Of a DNA stretch of 64,000 nt, positions 1-12,010 are shown piece by piece. Position numbers and translations under genes: made by a program. Source of the DNA: Portunus trituberculatus (taxonomy: Eukaryota > Arthropoda > Malacostraca > Decapoda > Portunidae); the NCBI RefSeq assembly GCF_017591435.1, contig NC_059294.1, positions 20,200,975 to 20,264,974 of the forward strand, written 5' to 3'. The notes below the pieces were generated by a model. It ran no database searches. It was not told the DNA's origin and saw nothing but the letters and a program-made list of their open reading frames with translations. Each line of letters starts with the position of its first letter. The first letter of the stretch is position 1.

Positions 1-1982
1 TCATACATCATTTTTTATTTGAAATAAATATAGAAAATAAATAAATAAATAGATATGAAAAATAAAATTATAATGGTAATGCAATATGTAAACCAAAATT
101 CACTTACTACAGAGCTTTTATAAGTTATATGTTTTTGTCATGTCCTTTAATGTTACACTAACGTTACTTAGATTACAATTTACCAAAGACAACCCGCATA
201 ATTTCTCACCATCCATTAAACATAGGGAAAAAATAAGATCACGTATCCAACACGCGTCGCACACTCCGCCGTACCGCTACTTTGAGGCATGTCTTGATTC
301 GCCGTGACCTTGGACGTCACTTCGGCCAGCCCAGCAAGCAGAACATGTCCAGTTTTCAAATCAGCCAGAAATCCGTTACACGTGTCAAATACTATCTCTG
401 AACATGAGATTCCTTTTCCTTCTCTAAGTAGGTCACGAGTGGTTTAAAGAGGTGAGAGGCAAGCAGGTGACTGAGGCCATACAGGGGAGTGAGTGTTCAC
501 CTCCCGACCTCGAAAGTCTGACGAATTTGTTATATCCTAATAGGAGTATTTTACTCGGTCCAGCATATAACGGGGATAATTATGGCATAATACGCATCCA
601 TGTAGATTTTGTTACGCCCTTCCAAAGTTTTAAACAAGGTTATGGTGCATGGCTAGACTGGTACAAATTTCCAGCCTAGATTAGATCAGAGTTGACTTTC
701 AAGACAGGCGACAGAGTTGCAATTAATGGCTGTAAATGCGAATGGGAACAGATTATTAGTTGTTTGCAAGAGGTCAGCTTTAAGTCAAGTCATTATTGTT
801 GTAGTGCACGGAAATACCTAAGTTAATGAGGTCGGATCCCGATCCGACAGCCCGACATGCATTTAAAAGATTAACTAATATACAGATACATGGCAAATGC
901 TGTTTAGTAATATCAAATACATAGTACTTAACGTAGATTGAGGAAATCCACATGACGGATGCACAGTAAAGTAAATCTGACTATGTTTATTTAAGCAATG
1001 AGTATTTATTCTAACAAGTCTTGCAACACCAGGAGTAAAGAGTCTGTTGCCATGGAGACGTGTGCGTAGGTTCAGATGAAGAGAGAGACAGGCGCTAAGT
1101 AGCCTTCAGATGTTACCTTGAAGTTGATGCTAGCTACGGATACTGGTAAATATCAGCTGACTGGGCTCTGTAACTTCTGCGATGTGCTGTCATATGGTCC
1201 AATCAGATTCTTAAGTGTGGAGGTGTGACCGCTAAATGAACCAATCATATTGCTCCATCCCGAGGGTGTGTCTCACGCGCCAGCTGATTTGAAGAGGCTG
1301 TTCATGGAGGCCACTGGATACAGGCTGGTGACAGGGTTGTATCCAAGGGAACCTGCTTCTCTTCACCACCTGTCAAGGTCATCTTTCGGTCAGGAAAAAA
1401 TAGATGAATAAATATGGTAATGTGGACAGGACCGCTATAGATGTTCAGTTGTGAGTACACGATTCGTTTCCACGAAGTACTCACCATGCGCTATTGGATA
1501 TAGATGCACATAAATAGGAAGAAACATTCTATATCCAGTTTTATGTGAACATTTTAAGATGGATAATGGTTGTAGATCATTATAGTCTACGTTTTGGTGC
1601 GTACGTGAGGTGAGTTAGTGTCCTGGGTTAGGGAGTGTAGGGGTGGGTGGGCGAGGAAGAAACGTCCTACTGGTGGTGGTGTGGTGCTCTCTACTGAGCT
1701 AGCTAAAGCGCAGTTGTCGAGCGGAGGTCAAAGGGAGAGGAACACCTCGGCTCTCGTGCGTCAGGTATGTCAGGTATGTGTCTTGATGCGTTGTCTGCTT
1801 AGGTCATATACAGCCATGATCACGAAGCAGGAAATGTGCGTGATGTTAGTTTTTAACGTTTGATGTTCATTTGGGATCAATATTGATAGTTTTTTTTTTT
1901 TTCCTTTGCGTCATGCAAGTACTATTTAAGTACCCATTGAATAAAGATGGAATAGCATTGGCTGTATTGTTTTGGTGGAGGT

Positions 1983-1983
<1 letters not shown>
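1..1983. other. No recognisable gene
   Basis: AT-rich to mixed sequence with several CG-containing stretches (240-320, 1600-1780). An RFX X-box-like GTTGCCATGGAGAC lies at 1046-1059, and a GC-rich 8-base inverted repeat (GTCGGATC/GATCCGAC) at 831-848. Open frames here are short and match no known family. Confidence 0.4.
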
Positions 1984-2017
<34 letters not shown>

Positions 2018-2018
2018 T
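1984..2018. repeat. (GT)n microsatellite, 3' tail of SINE A
   Basis: Uninterrupted GT dinucleotides directly next to the 3' side of the - strand SINE that follows. Confidence 0.9.
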
Positions 2019-2298
2019 TCACTTCGGTCGTCTGCTGGTCACCCAGCCAGTCTTCCCCATTACGGAGCGAGCTCAGAGCTCATAGACCGATCTTCGGGTA
2101 GGACTGAGACCACATCAACACAACACACACCGGGAAAGCGAGGCCACAACCCCTCGAGTTACATCCCGTACCTATTTACTGCTAGGTGAACAGGGGCCAC
2201 ACATTAAGAGGCTTGCCCATTTGCCTCGCCGCTTACCGGGACTCGAACCCGGCCCTCTCGATTGTGAGTCGAGCGTGCTAACCACTACACTACGCGGT
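2019..2298 (-). mobile_element. SINE A, tRNA-Val-derived, subfamily 2
   Basis: Read on the - strand, it opens with a tRNA-like head (about 2298-2228) having A box TGTAGTGGTTAGCACG, anticodon arm CTCGA-CTCACAA-TCGAG (anticodon CAC) and B box GGTTCGAGTCC. A tRNA-unrelated body follows, with CCTGTTCACCTAGCAGTAAA and CCCGAAGATCGG. CA repeats abut both ends. Confidence 0.85.
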
Positions 2299-2318
2299 GT
2301 GTGTGTGTGTGTGTGTCA
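2299..2318. repeat. Short (GT)n tract 5' of SINE A
   Basis: About nine GT units directly at the tRNA-like end of SINE A. Confidence 0.8.
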
Positions 2319-2610
2319 TGCTACACAACTTCGTGAATATCATTTTTTTTTTAATCTTTATGGTATATTTGGCACGGGAACCTTCACATACCAACTCTCA
2401 TGAACATATGCATGAAATTTTTCCTTCATTCAACACACACACACACACACATTATTAATATCAACTACCAAATGTTATTCATATAGTATATAATGATATT
2501 GTTGCTAGCACCACCTTATAGATATGCACAAGGCCAAGGTCATCATGGTTATCGCTAGCATAAATTAAGATGACTTACGAATGTCATTTGTTAGCATGAA
2601 CAGATGCTTG

Positions 2611-2611
<1 letters not shown>

Positions 2612-2656
<45 letters not shown>
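2612..2656. repeat. (CA)n microsatellite before SINE B
   Basis: About 22 CA units directly abutting the 5' end of the next SINE. Confidence 0.9.
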
Positions 2657-2657
<1 letters not shown>

Positions 2658-2658
<1 letters not shown>

Positions 2659-2945
2659 CCCGGTAGCTCAGTGGTTAGAGCGCTGGCTTCACAAGCCAGA
2701 GGACCGAGGTTCGATTCCCTGGCCGGGTGGAGATATTTGGGTGTCTCCTTTCACGTGTAGCCCTTGTTCACCTTGCAGTGAGTAGGTACGGGATGCAAAT
2801 CGAGTTGTGACCTTGTTGTCCCGGTGTGTGGTGTGTGCCTGGTCTCAGGCCTATCCGAAGATCGGAAATAATGAGCTCTGAGCTCATTCCGTTGGGTAAC
2901 GTCTGGCTGTCTCGTCAGAGACTGCAGCAGATCAAACAGTGAAAC
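2658..2945 (+). mobile_element. SINE B, tRNA-Val-derived, subfamily 1
   Basis: The tRNA-like head 2658-2729 folds well: 7-bp acceptor stem (GCCCGGT/GCCGGGT with G-U ends), D arm TAGCTCAGTGGTTAGAGC, anticodon arm CTGGC-TTCACAA-GCCAG (CAC), T loop TTCGATT. A body of about 215 bases follows, containing AGATATTTGGGTGTCTCC, the shared core around CCGAAGATCGG, and a distal GTCTGGCTGTCTCGTCAG. It ends AAACACAC. The attached body shows it is a SINE and not a tRNA gene. Confidence 0.88.
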
Positions 2946-2950
2946 ACACG

Positions 2951-3245
2951 CCCCGGTAGTTCAGTGGTTAGAGCGCTGGCTTCACAAGCCAGAGGACCGA
3001 GGTTCGATTCCCCGGCCGGGTGGAGATATTTGGGTGTGTCTCCTTTCACGTGTAGCCCCTGTTCACCTAGCAGTGAGTAGGTACGGGATGTAAATCGAGG
3101 AGTTGTGACCTCCTTGTCCCGGTGTGTGGTGTGTGCCTGGTCTCAGGCCTATCCGAAGATCGGAAATAATGAGCTCTGAGTTCGTTCCGTAGGGTAACGT
3201 CTGGCTGTCTCGTCAGAGACTGCAGCAGATCAAACAGTGAAAACG

Positions 3246-3249
<4 letters not shown>
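2951..3249 (+). mobile_element. SINE C, tRNA-Val-derived, subfamily 1
   Basis: Near-identical second copy of SINE B in direct orientation, joined to B's short CA tail. The head has the CAC anticodon arm and the body the same core and distal segment. It is followed by a (CA)n tail. Confidence 0.88.

Positions 3250-3281
<32 letters not shown>
3250..3281. repeat. (CA)n tail between SINE C and SINE D
   Basis: About 16 CA units joining the 3' end of SINE C to the 5' end of SINE D. Confidence 0.9.
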
Positions 3282-3282
<1 letters not shown>

Positions 3283-3530
3283 ACGTAGTGTAGTGGTTAC
3301 CACGCTTGGCTCAACCGAGAAGACCCGGATTCCAGTCCCAGGTACGGCGAGGCAAATAATGTGTAGACTGTAGACCCTGTCCACCTAGCAGTAAATAGGT
3401 ACAGGACGTAACTCAGGGGTTGTGGCCTCGCTTTCCCGGTGTGTGTGATGTGGTCTCAATCCTACCCGAAGATCGGTCAGTATGAGCATGTATCTCCGTA
3501 GGGGAAAGGCTGGAGTGGTGAATAACAAAT
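3282..3530 (+). mobile_element. SINE D, diverged tRNA-derived SINE, subfamily 2
   Basis: The head TAGTGTAGTGGTTACCACG is decayed in the anticodon and B-box parts (TCAACCGAGAAGACCCGG). The body GGCGAGGCAAAT, CACCTAGCAGTAAATAGG and CCGAAGATCGG matches SINE A. It is older than its neighbours B and C. Confidence 0.8.
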
Positions 3531-4798
3531 TATCCTTCCCCTAAGGGAGAAAGAGGCATGCAAGCAGCCTAGCAACAGTTACTGTCTCTATGCTTGAATT
3601 ATTCTCGTCTTTGTAACTTGCGAGATACCTATTCAGATTATTGACATGACTTACTTTGTATATAACGTTTAAAATCGCAGCCTTTATGACGAAGACGTAC
3701 TGTAGCATACTATATCATAGTTTCGATAATGGTTGTCTGATTGAGTAGTGTGTGCTTTAGTGAACGAGTCAGCAGCGTGTTCAAGTCATATATATTTGGA
3801 ATGTTGCCAACACGTACAGCACATCTGCACAAATGACTTACTGGCAACTGTGCGAACCCTTTTCAACCATAATTTCATGCAGCTATTGACAAACCAATCT
3901 CAATATTCCTACATTGTCAATGCTTATAGGAAGTGTTTCTAAAATACCAGATGGACCTTGGTGTGCGTATGCTGGTGAGGAGCCGGGTAGGGAAAGAAAT
4001 ACGTAGGTGATATAGAAAAAAAAAAAAAAAAAGTGTGAGCGGAATATGGTAGAGATAGGTTGTCAGGCCGGTTGAGACATGATATATTTGATTGCATAGA
4101 CTACTAGCTTGGCGAAATTACATATTTATATTGTTTGTTCTCATCACAAATGGAAGCATTATCATAGCACATCATTTTAGAATTAACCTACTATCAAGCA
4201 GATAGTAAAAGTTTAATCCGGAACTTCAGGCTTATATATATTAACAAACACTGCTTGTTTTATCACCATGTGCTGCTTACAGTTTGTTAACCACGCCTTT
4301 ATGGTGGAGTTTGGCAAGCGTCTCTCTGTGTTGGGTGGCAGCCCGTGTGCCATGTCTAGCCGGCGAACGTTTACTCCGTTGCCACTCGCATCCTAGCAGA
4401 AAGGAGTGAGTCCAGAAGGGGAGGTAGCAGCAGGTGAAACCTCACGTAAGAGTTCTGTTTTACAATGTTTAACTTATTGTTTGATGAGTTGATGATGTTA
4501 GGGTTTAACGAACGTGAGACTAAAACAAAATTAAGTGGATATTATCATCACATATACCGTAGTTGTATACCTAGAGTTGTGTTGCTGTATGCAAGGAGCG
4601 TAGCACGTGCAAAGCGAGTGACAGCCCACCCCAACCTTGGACTCTAGAACGCACATTTCGAAATACAAACCTAAGTATATCATCGCATTTTGCCCATCAA
4701 AATCGTAACAAAGATCCTGATTATTGTCATTTAAAGTGTCTTGATGTGCGCAGTATATAAAGGGGATTCCAAAATAAGGAAGTGTTACATTAAACCCA

Positions 4799-4823
4799 TA
4801 TTATTATTATTATTATTATTATT

Positions 4824-4853
<30 letters not shown>
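4799..4853. repeat. (TTA)n-(TTG)n compound microsatellite
   Basis: About nine ATT units run directly into about ten TTG units. Confidence 0.9.
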
Positions 4854-4854
<1 letters not shown>

Positions 4855-6446
4855 ATTATTTATTTTATTTTTCTATATTTATTTGTTCTTCCTTCCTCAT
4901 ATATATTTATTTATCATTAAGTATTATCATGACACGGTTCTTCATGTTATTATTTACTGCATACCCAATATAGTGAACTTCGTGCTTCCAATCATTTACT
5001 AAAGTAGACCCCAGTAGTAGATAGATGCAGCAGGGTACATGACGTGATGCTGGCACCCACGGCGCACGTACACATGTTAAATTTAAGTAGATTACCAGCG
5101 ACACAACAAAAAGAAACCTCGCTGGATAGATGTAATTGTTATGTATTTCATCTAAACTCTCGCTGTATGAGAAGACCGACCAACCAATGTGTGGCCACTA
5201 TGACCTGGCAGACGTCCTATACTGGCTGCCGCCCACTCAGCTCTTAAAGGGGTGATTCCTTTCCCCCCACGATGCTGTCTCCATGGCTTAACAGTTCAAC
5301 GGACGTTAGCCTTTCGTTCTCCATCACCGTCATTAGCCGCTGATAACGTATCGGCTAGTTATCTTAAGTGAAGACGACATGCCAACCTTTACAATGAGGT
5401 CATGAAGCGTTACGCTAGATTCTTAACTAGTACAAGTTGCCTAAAAAGGTGATAGATCAACTACAATCTTGCATGAAGGATGCATGTCATCGTTTACATG
5501 TGAATTAACTTATCACTCTTTAGATAGTTTGCGATAAGATGGAGCAAAATACAGGATGCAGTGTACACGTGGGTATGAATGTACAGTAGGCCCGAGTACA
5601 GTGGTTCCCAAACTTTTCTTGAGTGGGTACTACTGGGAAGGCCCGTACAGTCCCTGCCTGCCACCTGGCTCCAGAAAAAAGACTCGGTTCCAGCAAATAT
5701 CAATTTATTACCAAGTAGAACAAATAAATAAACTGCTAACAAGAAACGCAATTCAATTTAATGTGCTACGTAACTGCTGTAAAACTTATCGTAAAAAAAT
5801 CTAATTACCATTTATTTTACATTTTTAGTGTAGTTGTCTGAAAATGGTATCTTTTGCCACTACCAGGTTCTTGAGTCCACGCCAGAAGCAGCTCTACTGT
5901 ACCTGATTAGGAGGAGCCACAAACCAACCCAGCAGGAGGACCTGCAGGACAATAAGTTGTATGTTACCATCTTTTCTTGCTTCATAGCTTAGCAAGGGGT
6001 ATGATTTGGTTTCTTGATACTTAATATCATTTACATACGTTACTGTACTTACTTTCCAATGGTATTTATTATTTTACAATTACACCATCATATTCTACAA
6101 CGTTTGGAATTAATTTTGCATACCTTAATGGATTCTAAGGAAATATGTCTGAGTTTCCGTTTGTTTGTTTGTTTTCTTTCTTTAAGTATTGAACTCTTCC
6201 TCATTAAGTGTGGAAATTTTATGGAATGCTGGGTTTTCTAGTGGCATAGATGGAAAAACGATGTTTTACGATTAAAATCAGGATAAAATTGTTGACTAAA
6301 ACAGTTATGGTCTGGTCACATATGATGCCGGGTTTTATTGAAAAACCTATAAATGTGAATAAATATACCCGTAGACACGAGCACATCCCCGAAAATTTTC
6401 GTAGACCCGATCCCAGTGTATTAGCATTAACTAGTAGCGTCTAGAC

Positions 6447-6597
6447 CAGCGTTTCTCAATCTTCTCCGACCATAGCACCCCTGTTGTCATGTCTAAGCAG
6501 TCCAGCACCCCCAAACGAATATCTTGTTATTAGAAGGATAAAAGAAAGTGAGGTGAAGCATCACTTCCCAGCACTCCTAGCGGGTGCTAGCACGCTG
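6447..6597. mobile_element. Possible small hAT-like MITE
   Basis: Starts CAGCGTTTCTCAATC, a typical hAT terminal sequence, and ends in ACGCTG. The 8 bases before (GTCTAGAC) and after (CTGTAGAC) agree at six positions, as expected for an old hAT target duplication. The terminal match is short. Confidence 0.4.
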
Positions 6598-9500
6598 CTG
6601 TAGACCCAGAGTTAGCGTCAGAAATATTTCTATTATTATTTATTTATTTGTTATTATTATTATTATTTTTTTTTATTATTATTATTTTTTTTTTTTTTAC
6701 TTATCTTAGTGGATTCTAACAAACTTCTCTCTTAGTTTCTGTCGTCCATTAGTAAATCTGGAGATGTGTGTTCCTTTGTGTCATAAGAATAATTACTAAA
6801 ATCCTTGGTCAACATTGTTATTCCGCTAGGTTTCGAATCTCAAGTGTTCGAGAAAGTGTTTGTTCGAGCGTGATTCTGGAACCTTGATTGGAATTATGCG
6901 TGCGCGATAGTAAGTCAGTGAAAATTTCGGAGAAAAAATCAGGTAATCAAATGGCTTTTTATCCGTAAATGAAAACTGATTGTCCTCCATAATGCAATTC
7001 TCGATCACTGTCACCATGTTCCGTTGCGAAGCGTTGTTCATTCACTTGTTTTGGATGTACATCATCATTTTGTTGAAACGAGGTAGCATTAACTTTTTTT
7101 TTTTTTTATCACGGTGTTATTCTGAGTACTGTGGTGTTCTAAGTGTCAACCGGAATGCAATTTTCCGTGAAGAACAAGGTGTTTGTCGATGCACGAAAAC
7201 TTTCCGTGTTGGACATAGAGCTCCGAAAGCCACTTTTAAGAGTTAGATAAGGTTAGATTAGTACCCTTCACGGGATCCAGGTTAGGTTGATATCCTTAGA
7301 GTACAGCGTCCCTGTTAAACGTTTTTAAGTTATCGAGGCTGCGCTCCTAATGGCAAGGATCTCTGGATATGGGAGAAATTTGCTTATAACTTTTACTCAT
7401 AAAATCATATTCGTTTGTGTGGATTAGGAAAAGAAATCTGTGTAGCCTCGTTTTTAATTTTTCGCCAATATTTGTCACCAGAATTTCGCCAGGTTGTATT
7501 CTTCCACCCATTCTCATTTCTCCAGCGTGTTGAGGTAATACAGGAGTTATGGTGTAATTCTGAAGGTTAATTTTTTATGCCCTTTATTTGGTTTTACCCT
7601 TCTGTTGATATTTAGTTTAGTTTAAACTTGTTTTGTCTTCCTTACTATTATCCTGTTTGTTGATATATTTAGTGTCTAGTTTCTTATTAAAGATAAGTAC
7701 AGTATAACTGCCACCACCATAGTTTTTCCCCGTCGTTTCTGCATTATGATAGTGTTTCGCTTAATTTACCGAGTTCTATATATAGGGCACTGGATAATCT
7801 ATGGTAGCCAGATAAATTTTTATTCAATGTAAAATACTAAATACAATTAAGGCTTCACCTTCTTTTTTCTGAAATAACCATGATATATGTAATATGCTAA
7901 CTATACTTTGCTATCTTTGGAGCTGTGGGATGCCCATACAAGGAAGCATGACATAATAATCACCTGAATCCATGACGATGTTGAAAGAATAAATTTGCAA
8001 CAGGTGATTTGAGTGTGCAGGGTATATCTTTGTTTTCAGTAAACAGCATTCCATTTCAGTGTAGGTGTTACATAATAATGCGTATCACTGGTGTTTCAAC
8101 AAAAAGAAAAAAAATTGTAAATCCCCCTGAATATTAATTTTTCTTTTAAAAAAATGGTTTTATCAAAATTGCAAATGGAGTTAACAGGCAAAATTTATTC
8201 TCAACTTAATCAAAAACAAATTTTCCAAGTAGTTCATATTTAGAGTATGATTACCTGGCAAAATAAATAAAGGAAAAAAATCTCTACAATGGTTCACTTT
8301 TAAGTTTTGATCTCCCCTTTCCTAAAATGCAAAAGAGTTAACCAGCGCTCATGAAAAATTTGTGTCTTCTGCAGACAATTAAGAGGTCTGTCTGAAGTAG
8401 TTATTGTATCAAATGTAAGTAGTGTGGTTATTTTCATACAATCAAAGTTATAGCAAATTATTTATTATTTTCTCTTGAAGTTTATCAACACTATGTACAT
8501 CTCAGAACATGAACAACCAGTGGCAGTGCCAATGGGGGATTTGGAAGTGCTTGAGCTGCCCCAATAATGAGCCCAGCCACCCCAATATTGCTAACCTTCC
8601 TGTAATATCAATTAGTTCTAAGAGGACCAAACAGTTGAACATTGATGTTATTATAGACACATTTGCTGCCAATCACCAGAACAGGCACAAAGTTTTAAAG
8701 AAACATCTTGATTTAAAGTTCTTGGGCTGTTTGCCATGCTCTAACTTCTACTATTCTTCTTCAGATTGTCTTAACTTTATATAGAATCATTCTTTTCTGC
8801 CATGTTAACTGCATACTGTACTTATATTTTTATCTCTTTTGACAAAGTGGTCTTTACCTTAATGGTAATAGATTTTGAATATACATTATTCTGGATTTCC
8901 TTAATTTTATGTATTTCCTTGGGCAGAATTTTAGGGGAGATGAAAAAGTTGTTATACTTGTACATTAACACTGCTTTTTCAAACAGTACAGGTGCTTGAA
9001 ATGTACCTTGATAGCTATTTATACATAGCAATCTACCATCAATACTTCACTTTGATAACATTTTGTGAAGTCCCTCCACATTTTATCTCAGCCCCCTTCA
9101 GCCCATACAATAAAGATTTGCTGGTATCGTTACTGTGAACAACCAACCTACAGACAAGGGAGATCGTTCATCAGTCTGACGCTGTCAGGTCCCAGTCCAT
9201 TTTATACAATCCTTGCTCCAGTTTATGATTGATTTTTTTTTTAGTGTCCTTATATGTTCAGTTCTCTCAACTCTTAACATTGATTTTGAATACTTTCTTA
9301 AATGGTCCCCATGTATTCCCAAACCTAACATGGTAGATTTGGAGTTTACTGCAACTAAGTATCACTAGAATTTTACCACAAACTACATATAGTTCACAGT
9401 ATGTGGATATATATATTCAATCAAAGACATATCCTGATGGGGATTTTTCATATGACTGGCCTAGGGAAAACCAGATATGTTGTTTTCCATGTTTCCCTTG

Positions 9501-9646
9501 TGTGGGTTAAAGTATTCTTTCACCATCATGACATTCTTTTAAACCCATAATTAACTTTAGTTAGATAATATTGGTCCTTATTTCTTGCCCATCAAAGTAT
9601 GCTATTTTTATTTCTCTCCACCCCTTTATTATTCACCCCATGATGT

Positions 9647-10733
9647 GTATTTACCTAGTTGTAGTTTTGCAGGGCCTGGGCTTTACAGTCGTGTGGCCCT
9701 GTCTCCATATCTACACTTATCCAATTTTTCTTTAAAACTATGCACACTCGTTGCTGACACCACTTCCTCACTCAAACTGTTCCAAGTCGCAACACATCTT
9801 TGCGGGAAACTATATTTTTTAACATCTCTCAGGCATCTTCCCTTCCTCGCATCTTCCCTTCCTCAATTTTTTACTATGCAATCTTGTGCTTTGAATGTCA
9901 TATTCTTCTCTCAGGATCAATTTCTCATTATCCACTTGATCCATTCTGTTAATCAATTTATAAACTTGTATCAGATCCCCTCTCTCCCTTCTCTGTTTCA
10001 GGGTTGGTAGATCCATATAGCCTTTAGTCTCTCCTTATATGTCATCCCTTCAAATTCTGGAACCATTCTTGTAGCCATTTTTGTAGTCTCTCCAACTTCC
10101 TTATGTGTTTCTTTTTATGGGAGGTCCACACAACTCCTGCATATTCCAATTTGGGTCTTATTATAGTACTTATCAATTTCTTCATCATTTCTTTGTCCAT
10201 GTAGTGAAATGCTAATCCAATATTCCTTAGCAAATGATATGTCTCTGAAAATTCTATCAATATGGCTTACCAGTTGATTGTTTTCTTCCATCGTCACTCC
10301 CAAGTCCTTTTCCTTTTTTACTTTCTCCAGTTCTACTCCATCTCCCATCTTATAGATTCCCACTGGTTGTCTTTCACTCTTTCCCATTTCCATGACATGG
10401 CTTTTGTCCACAGAATTCCATCTCCCACTTTTTACTCCATTTCCAGATCTTATTTAGGTCTTCCTGCAGTATTTCACAATCCTCTTTTTGCTTTATAACT
10501 CTGCACAGTTTTGCATCGTCCACAAACAGATTTATGTAGCTGTTCACTCCCTCTGGCATGTCGTTTATATACTGTATATGAGAAAAAGTATTGCCGCCAA
10601 TACTGACCCCTGCGGCACTCCGCTTTCTACTGCTCTCCACTTGGACTTCATATCTTTAACTACCGTCCTTATTTCTCTCCCCCTCAAATAATTTTCCATC
10701 CATCTCAATGTGCTTCCTTTTAAGCCACCCTTC

Positions 10734-10736
<3 letters not shown>
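9647..10736 (-). mobile_element. LINE copy 1 (Jockey/CR1-type), 5'-truncated
   Basis: Broken - strand frames encode the C-terminal part of a reverse transcriptase: WMENYLRGREIRTVVKD, SGVPQGSVLA, LFVDDAKLCR (catalytic box, usually FADD), then RKLERLQKW and the C-terminal tail. The 3' end reads CTACAACTAGGTAAATACAC. The 5' end stops exactly at a (GT)n tract. Frameshifts make it dead. Confidence 0.9.

Positions 10737-10806
<70 letters not shown>
10737..10806. repeat. (GT)n tract joining LINE copies 1 and 2
   Basis: About 34 GT units between the truncated 5' end of LINE copy 1 and the 3' tail of LINE copy 2. Confidence 0.92.
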
Positions 10807-10810
<4 letters not shown>

Positions 10811-11427
10811 CTGGTTGTATTTACCTAAAGTCCGTTCATCCAAATCCAAAAATGCTGTTTTTTGCCCACCCCCCATCTAAACCTTGACACTTAAATTTTC
10901 TTCAAGTACATTTATTTTTTTTCATTTAACTCAATAGATATACAAGTTTATAGCTTGAAGAAAAATAAATGTACTTGAAAAAAATTTAAGTGTCGGGAAG
11001 GTTTAGTATTTCTCCAACCAACTCAGTTCCCTGATTCTTTGGATGAACGGACTATAGTTGTAGTTTTACAGGGCCTGGGCTTTTACGCTCGTGTGGCCCC
11101 GTCTCCATATCTACACTTATCCAATTTTTCTTTAAAACTATGCACACTTGTTGCTGTCAGACTGTTCCACGTCTCAACACATCTTTGCGGGAAACTATAT
11201 TTTTTTTATATCTCTTAGACATCTTCCCTTCCTCAGCTTTTTACTATGCGATCTTGTGCTTCGACTGTCATATTCTTCTCTCAGGAGCAGTTTCTCATTA
11301 TCCACTGGTCCATTCCATTGATCAATTTATAAACTTGTATCAGATCCCCTCTCTCCCTTCTCTGTTCCAGAGTTAGTAGATCCATAGCCTTTAGTCTCTC
11401 CTCATATGTTATCTCTTCAAATTCTGG

Positions 11428-11428
<1 letters not shown>
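10807..11428 (-). mobile_element. LINE copy 2, 5'-truncated, split by a MITE
   Basis: Same family as copy 1 but shorter: only the C-terminal end of the reverse transcriptase and the 3' tail. The tail is split at the TA of CCTAGTTG by the MITE at 10828-11054. The 5' end abuts a (GT)n tract. Confidence 0.88.
10828..11054. mobile_element. Fold-back MITE, TA-flanked (Tc1/mariner-like)
   Basis: 227 bases with terminal inverted repeats AGTCCGTTCATCCAAA and TTTGGATGAACGGACT, perfect over 16 bases, and TA on both sides. Internal halves are also complementary (CACTTAAATTTT and AAATTTAAGTG; AAGTACATTTATTTTT and its complement), so nearly the whole element can fold into a hairpin. Removing it restores the LINE tail TTACCTAGTTGTAG. 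Confidence 0.85.

Positions 11429-11475
<47 letters not shown>
11429..11475. repeat. (GT)n tract joining LINE copies 2 and 3
   Basis: About 23 GT units at the junction of LINE copy 2's 5' end and LINE copy 3's 3' tail. Confidence 0.92.
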
Positions 11476-11478
<3 letters not shown>

Positions 11479-12010
11479 TTTACCTAGTTGTATTTACCTA
11501 GTTGTAGTTTTACAGGGCAGGGTCTTTATGCTCGTGTGGCCCTGTCTCCATATCTACACTTATCCAATTTTGCTTTAAAACTATGCACACTTGTTGCTGA
11601 CACGACTTCTTCATTCAAACTGTTCCACGTCTCAACACATCTTTGCAGGATACTATACTTTTTAAGATCTCTTAGACATCTTCCCTTCCTCAGCTTCTTA
11701 CTATGCGATCTTGTGCTTCGACTGGCATATTCTTCTCTCAGGATCAGATAATCATTGTCCACTTGGTCCATTCTGTTGATCAATTTATAAACTTGTATGA
11801 GATCCCCTCTCTCCCTTCTCTGTTCCAATGTTGGTAGATCCATAGCCTTTAGTCTCTCCTCATATGTCATCCCTTCTTGTAGCCATTTTTTGTAGTCTCT
11901 CCAGCTTCCTTATGTGTTTCTTTTGTGGGGGTCCACATTACTCCTGTATATTCAAATCTGGGTCTTATTATAGTACTTATCAGTTTCTTCATCATTTCTT
12001 TGTCCATGTA
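11476..12010 (-). mobile_element. LINE copy 3, 5'-truncated
   Basis: The - strand frame 11870-11526 gives MTYEERLKAMDLPTLEQRRE, then GDLIQVYKLINRMDQ, the C-terminal end of the same LINE family. The tail carries two CTAGGTAAAAT/CTAGGTAAATAC units. A small internal deletion lies near 11875. The 5' end meets (GT)n at 12011. Confidence 0.9.

Larger units (their letters stand above)
3531..9646. other. No recognisable gene; AT-rich with simple repeats
   Basis: Holds a (TTA)n/(TTG)n tract at 4799-4853, ATT-rich repeats at 6630-6700, a small hAT-like MITE at 6447-6597 and one hAT-like end at 5600 (CAGTGGTTCCCAAACTTTTC). The stretch 4260-4470 is less AT-rich, ends near CTCAC|GTAAGA, and could hold a promoter or non-coding first exon, but I cannot support one. 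Open frames are short and unrecognised. Confidence 0.4.

Noticed and set aside
452..679. 75-codon open frame at the window start
   Set aside because: No ATG in good context, no family resemblance, no splice or codon signal to support it.
1986..2189. Open frame starting with Cys-Val repeats
   Set aside because: It is a reading of the GT microsatellite plus SINE A. The same applies to other frames rich in Cys-Val, His-Thr, Ser-Leu or Tyr-Ile repeats.
2658..2729. tRNA-Val (CAC) gene
   Set aside because: It folds as a tRNA but is fused to the SINE body that recurs at 2951, 12031 and 56965, so it is a SINE head. The same applies to the other CAC heads.
4260..4470. PC promoter and non-coding first exon
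   Set aside because: Less AT-rich and ends near CTCAC|GTAAGA, but many similar donor-like sites exist upstream and nothing links this one to PC.
5600..5960. Complete hAT element starting CAGTGGTTCCCAAACTTTTC
   Set aside because: I found the left terminus only. No matching right end or 8-base duplication was visible.
7235..7290. Interstitial arthropod telomere repeat (AGGTT/TTAGG)
   Set aside because: Only isolated units (AAGGTTAGATTAG, AGGTTAGGTTG), not a tandem array.
8509..8784. 91-codon open frame
   Set aside because: Cys-rich start but no recognisable domain; AT-rich intergenic context and no splice support.
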